A stretch of DNA of 17,710 nucleotides, from the NCBI GenBank assembly GCA_963575675.1, contig CAUYUA010000256.1:1-17710 (forward strand). Direction: 5' to 3'. Below the pieces are notes generated by a model. That model made no database searches. It saw only the letters and a list, made by a program, of their open reading frames with translations, and had not been told where the DNA came from. This DNA is from CAUYUA01 sp963575675. Its GTDB lineage: Bacteria > Pseudomonadota > Alphaproteobacteria > Azospirillales > Azospirillaceae. How positions within the stretch are numbered: the first letter of the stretch is position 1; each line of letters starts with the position of its first letter. Positions 14,099 to 17,710 of the stretch are shown here, in pieces. The translations under genes and the position numbers were made by a program.

Positions 14099-14995
14099 AT
14101 GAGCAAACCCATCCTAAATCTCTCTCTTATCTTCCAAATATTTATATTTATAGCACTTGACGGACACTCGAATGACCTAAAGGCCCTGGACATTGACCCT
14201 GGCGACTACATTGCACTGCCTGGCGGTTCTGACCTAGCGCTCGGCTACACACGCTTCGCGCACTACGATCGCTTGATTCTGAAGGGAAGCGGCAATGTCC
14301 CACAAAGTCGCCTTAATTCAGAAACTGCAATTCTTGCCTACGTTCATTATTTCGATATTGATGGATTGACCGTCAATCCCAGAATTTTTATTCCTTTTAG
14401 TAGGCTCGATAATGGCCAGTCGGGCGGCTCTCGATTAAATGACGCCATGGGATTAGGAGACCCGTTTGTCGCAGCCACAGCTTGGCTGATCAATCAACCA
14501 GAGCACAATCGTTATTTCGGTGTTTCCTCCTATTTTTTCTTACCGCTCGGACATTACAATAAGAACCAAGCGTTAAATATTGGCGAAAATCGTTGGAAAA
14601 GTGTTTACCAATTTGGCCTAACAGAGGGGATTACGCCTAAAATTACATTTGAAGTTGTTGCCGATGTCACATTCTATGGTGACAACACAGAAGCGGGAAG
14701 TGGGACACAGAAGCTTTCTCAAGATCATTCCTACCAATTACAACCCTGGGTGCGCTACGCTATTTCTCCAACTTCGGTTCTATCCTTAGGCTATTCTGGT
14801 CGCTTTAGCGGAGACCAGAGACTTGACGGCGCATTAACCGGTTTTACAGCTGGCGCACACGCAGTCCGGATTGATTATCGAAGTTTCATTACCGATAAAC
14901 TTCAACTTGCAGCAACCGTATCCCGCGACATTGATGTAGAAGGCGGTTTTCAAGAGGCGTTCAGACTCAACCTGAGGATATTGAAAATGTTTTGA
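14099..14995 (+). CDS. Outer-membrane beta-barrel protein, MetA-pathway/transporter type
   Basis: A 298-residue protein with a hydrophobic N-terminal segment (about 6-20, LNLSLIFQIFIFIAL) that looks like a signal peptide cleaved around residue 24. The mature start, LDIDPGDYIALPGGSDLALGYTRF, and the body of alternating strands (VYQFGLTEGITPKITFEVVADVTFY, VLSLGYSGRF) resemble the 'putative MetA-pathway of phenol degradation' outer-membrane family. It ends in Phe, as many outer-membrane proteins do. Members are thought to be channels or barrels for hydrophobic or aromatic compounds; no substrate can be named here. The start is ATG 14099, ten bases after AAGGAAG. It is a single gene with no catabolic neighbours and converges on the cyclase gene 21 bases away. 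Confidence 0.78.
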   Translation: MSKPILNLSLIFQIFIFIALDGHSNDLKALDIDPGDYIALPGGSDLALGYTRFAHYDRLILKGSGNVPQSRLNSETAILAYVHYFDIDGLTVNPRIFIPFSRLDNGQSGGSRLNDAMGLGDPFVAATAWLINQPEHNRYFGVSSYFFLPLGHYNKNQALNIGENRWKSVYQFGLTEGITPKITFEVVADVTFYGDNTEAGSGTQKLSQDHSYQLQPWVRYAISPTSVLSLGYSGRFSGDQRLDGALTGFTAGAHAVRIDYRSFITDKLQLAATVSRDIDVEGGFQEAFRLNLRILKMF

Positions 14996-15016
14996 TGCCT
15001 CTATTTGAATTCCGAC

Positions 15017-16117
15017 TTAATTATTGGAAACAATTTTGGAAAAGCATGTGACGCGATTTCGCCCCTCCTTCTTCGCCAAGTACATTGCCTGATCCGCCAG
15101 TCTCTGGATATCCGTGATCGAGCTGTGTTCGGGTTGATTGCGGGCAACTCCGATGCTGGCCGTTACTTTGATAATCGTCTCTCCAACCGAGGGGCGAAGC
15201 GCTTCAATGCTTTTCCGTAACTTTTCTGCCAGCACTTCAGCTCCCGCTATATCCGTGTTGGGAAGAAACATAGAAAACTCCTCACCTCCAATTCGTCCCA
15301 GCGCGTCACCACTTCGAGTATTTTTCGCCAAACACGCCGCCGCCTCTTTAAGAACCACATCGCCAGCCTCATGGCCGAATTTGTCATTGATCAACTTGAA
15401 ATGGTCAAGATCAACGAACAAAACCGAAAACGGCGCTCTTGTGCGCAAACAGGCCTGGATTAAACTATCGGTCGCCGCATAATAGGACCGGGCATTCATA
15501 ACGCCGGTTAAGGGATCAATAGCGGCCTGAACACGAAGCAAGTCTATGGCTTCTGTCATGCGCCGGAAAAAGGAAATTGAACGGCTCGTGTAAGCATAGC
15601 AAATCACACTTGTCACAAGTAGACTAATAATGATCGTCGCCATTGCGTTGCTGGAGTACGGAACGCTCGAAAAAGAGTTGCCGATGATTATGCTTGGCAC
15701 CGTTATAACGGTGGCAACGATACCGGCCGATTGGCCAAGAAGAATATAAACTCCTGCAAAATATGTATAGAACCAAATAACTCGGAATTCATCTTGTGGG
15801 ACAAACAGTAATGCGGACATGTATTCGAAGTAACAAGCGATGGCATATATCAACGCGATAACGCGAAATCTTTCCTTGTGGCCGCGAAGCAGAAAAACCA
15901 ATAACAAACTCAGAATTGTGAACGTCTGCATTACCTGTATATTCGGCGGACCTATAGTATTTATGCCAAGCCACTCAACGACCACAAACATACCGGTAAA
16001 AATGAATCCACACCACATATTTACAAGCAAAAATCGAACACAAAATTTCATATATTCTTCCTTTTCATCAAATACTGAATTTCCAAAAAACAATTCTCCA
16101 ATCTTCTTGGTTATCAT
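15017..16117 (-). CDS. Membrane-bound diguanylate cyclase (GGDEF)
   Basis: A 366-residue inner-membrane protein that makes c-di-GMP from two GTP. The N-terminal half (about 25-178) has around six hydrophobic segments, e.g. FLLVNMWCGFIFTGMFVVVEWL and TIIISLLVTSVICYAY, with no recognised ligand-binding name. The GGDEF domain (about 199-360) is complete: DPLTGVMNARSYY (201-213), metal-binding DLD (236-238), signature GGEEF (277-281) and the allosteric product-inhibition site R268-x2-D271. The start ATG 16117 has AAGGTGATC just upstream. A TATACT hexamer (complement of 16191-16196) with a poor -35 may be its promoter. Together with the broken GGDEF fragment at 6718, it shows that c-di-GMP signalling is used in this organism. 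Confidence 0.95.
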   Translation of the reverse strand: MITKKIGELFFGNSVFDEKEEYMKFCVRFLLVNMWCGFIFTGMFVVVEWLGINTIGPPNIQVMQTFTILSLLLVFLLRGHKERFRVIALIYAIACYFEYMSALLFVPQDEFRVIWFYTYFAGVYILLGQSAGIVATVITVPSIIIGNSFSSVPYSSNAMATIIISLLVTSVICYAYTSRSISFFRRMTEAIDLLRVQAAIDPLTGVMNARSYYAATDSLIQACLRTRAPFSVLFVDLDHFKLINDKFGHEAGDVVLKEAAACLAKNTRSGDALGRIGGEEFSMFLPNTDIAGAEVLAEKLRKSIEALRPSVGETIIKVTASIGVARNQPEHSSITDIQRLADQAMYLAKKEGRNRVTCFSKIVSNN

Positions 16118-16372
16118 GGCCGATCACCTTGTGTGTTTATCAGGAAGATATTGCGCTCTGTGATACAACGTACATCCACTTCCTTAATTTAGTATAAAGA
16201 CGCTTTCTCCTGAGCAAAGAAAAATCTAGCAGAGTCCACGTAAAATTATATGCGCATTATCGGTATCTCCGAGAAGAAAGTAGAGCATAGATAAATCTTA
16301 AAAATGGCATGATTTTCGCCGACACTGGATATTAAAATATGTAAGGCTTATTATAATAAAAATAGCAAGTTT

Positions 16373-16406
16373 CTTGCAATTAATCTTGCAAGTCGCGCGA
16401 TTTTTT
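16373..16406 (+). terminator. Terminator-like hairpin with T-run, with no obvious upstream gene
   Basis: Perfect 7-bp arms CTTGCAA (16373-16379) and TTGCAAG (16386-16392), then the palindrome TCGCGCGA and TTTTTT (16401-16406). The T-run is on the plus strand, yet both flanking genes are on the minus strand. It may therefore end an unrecognised plus-strand RNA, or not be a terminator. Confidence 0.35.
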
Positions 16407-16522
16407 CTTGAATCTGAATTTTTAATACTTGATAAAAGACCAAGAACGGCGTCAAGTCATCTCAAAACTGTTAGGCCAAGTGATTGACAATGTTTCTGGC
16501 TCTTTTTTCGCATAAAAAAATA

Positions 16523-16602
16523 ACAGGGTCAAAACTCTGTATTTCTGATCTCTCGGGATATAAGAGAGAAGGAGAGCGAAAGCCCCCCTTAAGCCCTTTT
16601 TC
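16523..16602 (+). repeat. Dispersed repeat R1, copy 5
   Basis: The core GATCTCTCGGGATATAAG, then GGAGAGCGAAAGCCCCCCTT, closely follows the copy at 10201 (GGGATCATAAG, GGGGAGCGAAAGCCCC), including the GAAA loop. In front of it, ACAGGGT-CAAA-ACTCTGT (16523-16540) forms a hairpin where the reference copy has its CCAGGGG hairpin. It stands downstream of the minus-strand methyltransferase. Confidence 0.55.
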
Positions 16603-16671
16603 ACAGCCAGGAATATAGCGTTTTGACTCTTTTATTTTCTATGCGCAGCGTGGTTGTTGTGCGGTATTGTG

Positions 16672-17325
16672 CTATAGAGTGTTTCCGTCTTTCTTTTGAT
16701 ATAATTTTAGGAATGCATGTGTATGAACCCAATTAAATATCTTGCCTTCAGGAAAACGATCCTCATCAAGCGTTTGAAAATGTTGTTCAAGTATTTGTTG
16801 AATGGATTTGCCATCATCAATCCACCCTAAATCAGCCGGCACATATCGTGTGTGGGCATTAACAACATAAAATTTGCCGTTGTTGCGCAGGCTATGCTTT
16901 ATGAGTCGTGTGTCGAGTTCAGGAATTGGCAAATGCTGTAAAACCCATACGGCATATGCGTGATCTATCTTTAGTCCTCTTTCAATCATTGATTGAAATG
17001 ATATGGGCGAGCATATCATAAAACGATCGGACACGACATAACTTTGAGATAAAATTCTCATCGATGGGCTGATATCAACTCCAATGACCCAACATCCAGA
17101 ACGAGCAATCAACTCTTTCGCCAATCTTCCAATACCACATCCATAATCTACAATTAACGTGTTTTCATTCGGTTGAAGATGATTCAAAATTCTTTCGACT
17201 AAAAAAGGCGTCTCAATCTGCCATCTTTCATCTGTGCTCGCATCGGTTGCAGATGTAAGGATGATTTCACGAGCTTCTTCATATGATGAGACGTGAAAAA
17301 TGCTGGGATTATAGATATGTTCCAT
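16672..17325 (-). CDS. Class I SAM-dependent methyltransferase
   Basis: A soluble protein of 217 residues from ATG 17325. SAM motif I is VDYGCGIGRLAKEL, followed by an acidic strand end in VIGVDIS (motif II), the HAYAVWVLQHLP segment typical of type-11/25 methyltransferases, and the NGKFYVVNAH strand. The substrate is unknown. A longer form from an upstream start at 17373 would add 16 residues (MTVVLKPRMSQRKKNN), but AGGAAGAAG directly upstream of ATG 17325 favours the shorter form. It is AT-rich like the methyltransferase at 1612, yet its order of motifs and N-terminus differ, so the two are not obvious duplicates. It stands alone in a repeat-rich region, consistent with horizontal acquisition (inferred). 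Confidence 0.85.
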   Translation of the reverse strand: MEHIYNPSIFHVSSYEEAREIILTSATDASTDERWQIETPFLVERILNHLQPNENTLIVDYGCGIGRLAKELIARSGCWVIGVDISPSMRILSQSYVVSDRFMICSPISFQSMIERGLKIDHAYAVWVLQHLPIPELDTRLIKHSLRNNGKFYVVNAHTRYVPADLGWIDDGKSIQQILEQHFQTLDEDRFPEGKIFNWVHTHAFLKLYQKKDGNTL

Positions 17326-17373
17326 GTTATTCTTCTTCCTTTGGCTCATCCTGGGTTTTAGGACGACCGTCAA

Positions 17374-17710
17374 ACGGAGGGTTTTCGGTAGAGATATACG
17401 GGCACACTGCTCCCGACGAGATTGTCATGGGAATGCTCTGCGTACAAGATCATCAATCATTCCATTCACCCGGAATCGTGCAAATAGCGCCCATCGTGAC
17501 GTCAACCAGTAGCATAGTTGACGGCTTTCCTCTCTACCGAACACCCTCCGGACGAACAACCTCTGTTTCCGATTCCATAATACCCACCATCGGTAACTGG
17601 TGAAGATATCGAACTATATTTAATTGTTGCTGGCTCCCGACATCATCGAGGCATCCTCGTTAGTGCAACATGGTTTCTGTAAATTCCTCTCTCTCGGGTT
17701 TCCCTGGGTG
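17374..17710. other. Right-end region without a recognised gene
   Basis: Apart from the inverted repeat at 17375-17550, I see no gene. A plus-strand frame (17283-17603) overlaps the methyltransferase start and has no family resemblance. The window ends in sequence I cannot assign. Confidence 0.35.
17375..17550. repeat. 20-bp inverted repeat pair bounding 136 bases
   Basis: CGGAGGGTTTTCGGTAGAGA (17375-17394) and its reverse complement (17531-17550) differ at 1 of 20 positions. The interval encodes nothing recognised. It may be a second miniature element or a degenerate mobile-element end pair. It lies just upstream of the minus-strand methyltransferase, so it could also affect that promoter. 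Confidence 0.45.

Larger units (their letters stand above)
16118..16671. other. AT-rich intergenic region between two minus-strand genes
   Basis: Contains the inverted repeat CTTGCAA-TTAATC-TTGCAAG with a T-run (16373-16406) and R1 copy 5 (16523-16602). No gene is supported. The promoter of the cyclase should lie at its left end, and the 3' end of the methyltransferase transcript at its right end. Confidence 0.4.

Noticed and set aside
1..17710. CRISPR arrays, tRNA or rRNA genes, toxin-antitoxin pairs, phage or defence genes
   Set aside because: No regularly spaced direct repeats, no tRNA-like arm pattern and no such protein motifs were seen. The RatA name of the family at 3302 does not make it a toxin here.

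Overview
The window looks like a piece of an alphaproteobacterial chromosome. Three things point there: the gene order lpdA - lipA - COQ10/RatA-like gene, the alphaproteobacterial style of the LipA and MurI proteins, and GC-rich housekeeping genes. It probably comes from a free-living, motile, Rhodospirillales-like bacterium, but the order is not certain. Housekeeping genes alternate with AT-richer accessory genes and with intergenic DNA full of repeats and insertion-sequence debris.

Layout. (1) 13-3745, all on +: lpdA (E3 dihydrolipoamide dehydrogenase), an AT-richer SAM methyltransferase that splits the usual lpdA-lipA pair, lipA (lipoyl synthase) and a START-fold COQ10/RatA-like gene, ending at a hairpin terminator. 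(2) 4462-7143, +: a signalling operon with a CheC-family protein, a PAS hybrid histidine kinase with a receiver domain, and an out-of-frame, 5'-truncated GGDEF (diguanylate cyclase) fragment. The last two are joined by what looks like a deletion scar. (3) 7515-10169, +: alaS, whose reading frame is cut by one in-frame UGA at a normally invariant glycine. (4) 10750-11685, +: murI. (5) 12071-13464: a mobile-element cluster with a MITE-like element bearing 26-bp terminal inverted repeats, an IS4-family transposase with complete DDE/YREK residues, and the N-terminal remnant of a second, IS1595-like transposase. (6) 14099-14995, +: an outer-membrane beta-barrel of the MetA-pathway/transporter type. 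It converges on a membrane-bound diguanylate cyclase (15017-16117, -). (7) 16672-17325, -: a second SAM methyltransferase.

Two dispersed intergenic repeat families are visible. R1 is about 100 bp with a G-run / GNRA-type loop / C-run hairpin core. It has five copies on both strands, at 7228, 10201, 10389, 11821 and 16523; the 10201 and 10389 copies face each other as a very large inverted repeat between alaS and murI. R2 is about 100 bp and has copies at 1429 and 12113; the second sits inside the MITE-like element.

How the genes fit together: lpdA and lipA serve the lipoate-dependent 2-oxoacid dehydrogenases, and the COQ10-like gene supports ubiquinone-dependent respiration. The CheC/kinase/GGDEF cluster and the separate membrane cyclase point to phosphorelay and c-di-GMP control of motility or surface life. 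The broken kinase-cyclase junction, the interrupted alaS and the insertion debris suggest recent erosion, or sequencing or assembly errors, in 6.7-8.4 kb. I see no defence island, CRISPR array, phage cluster, tRNA or rRNA gene. The most notable items are the UGA in alaS and the R1 repeat family.
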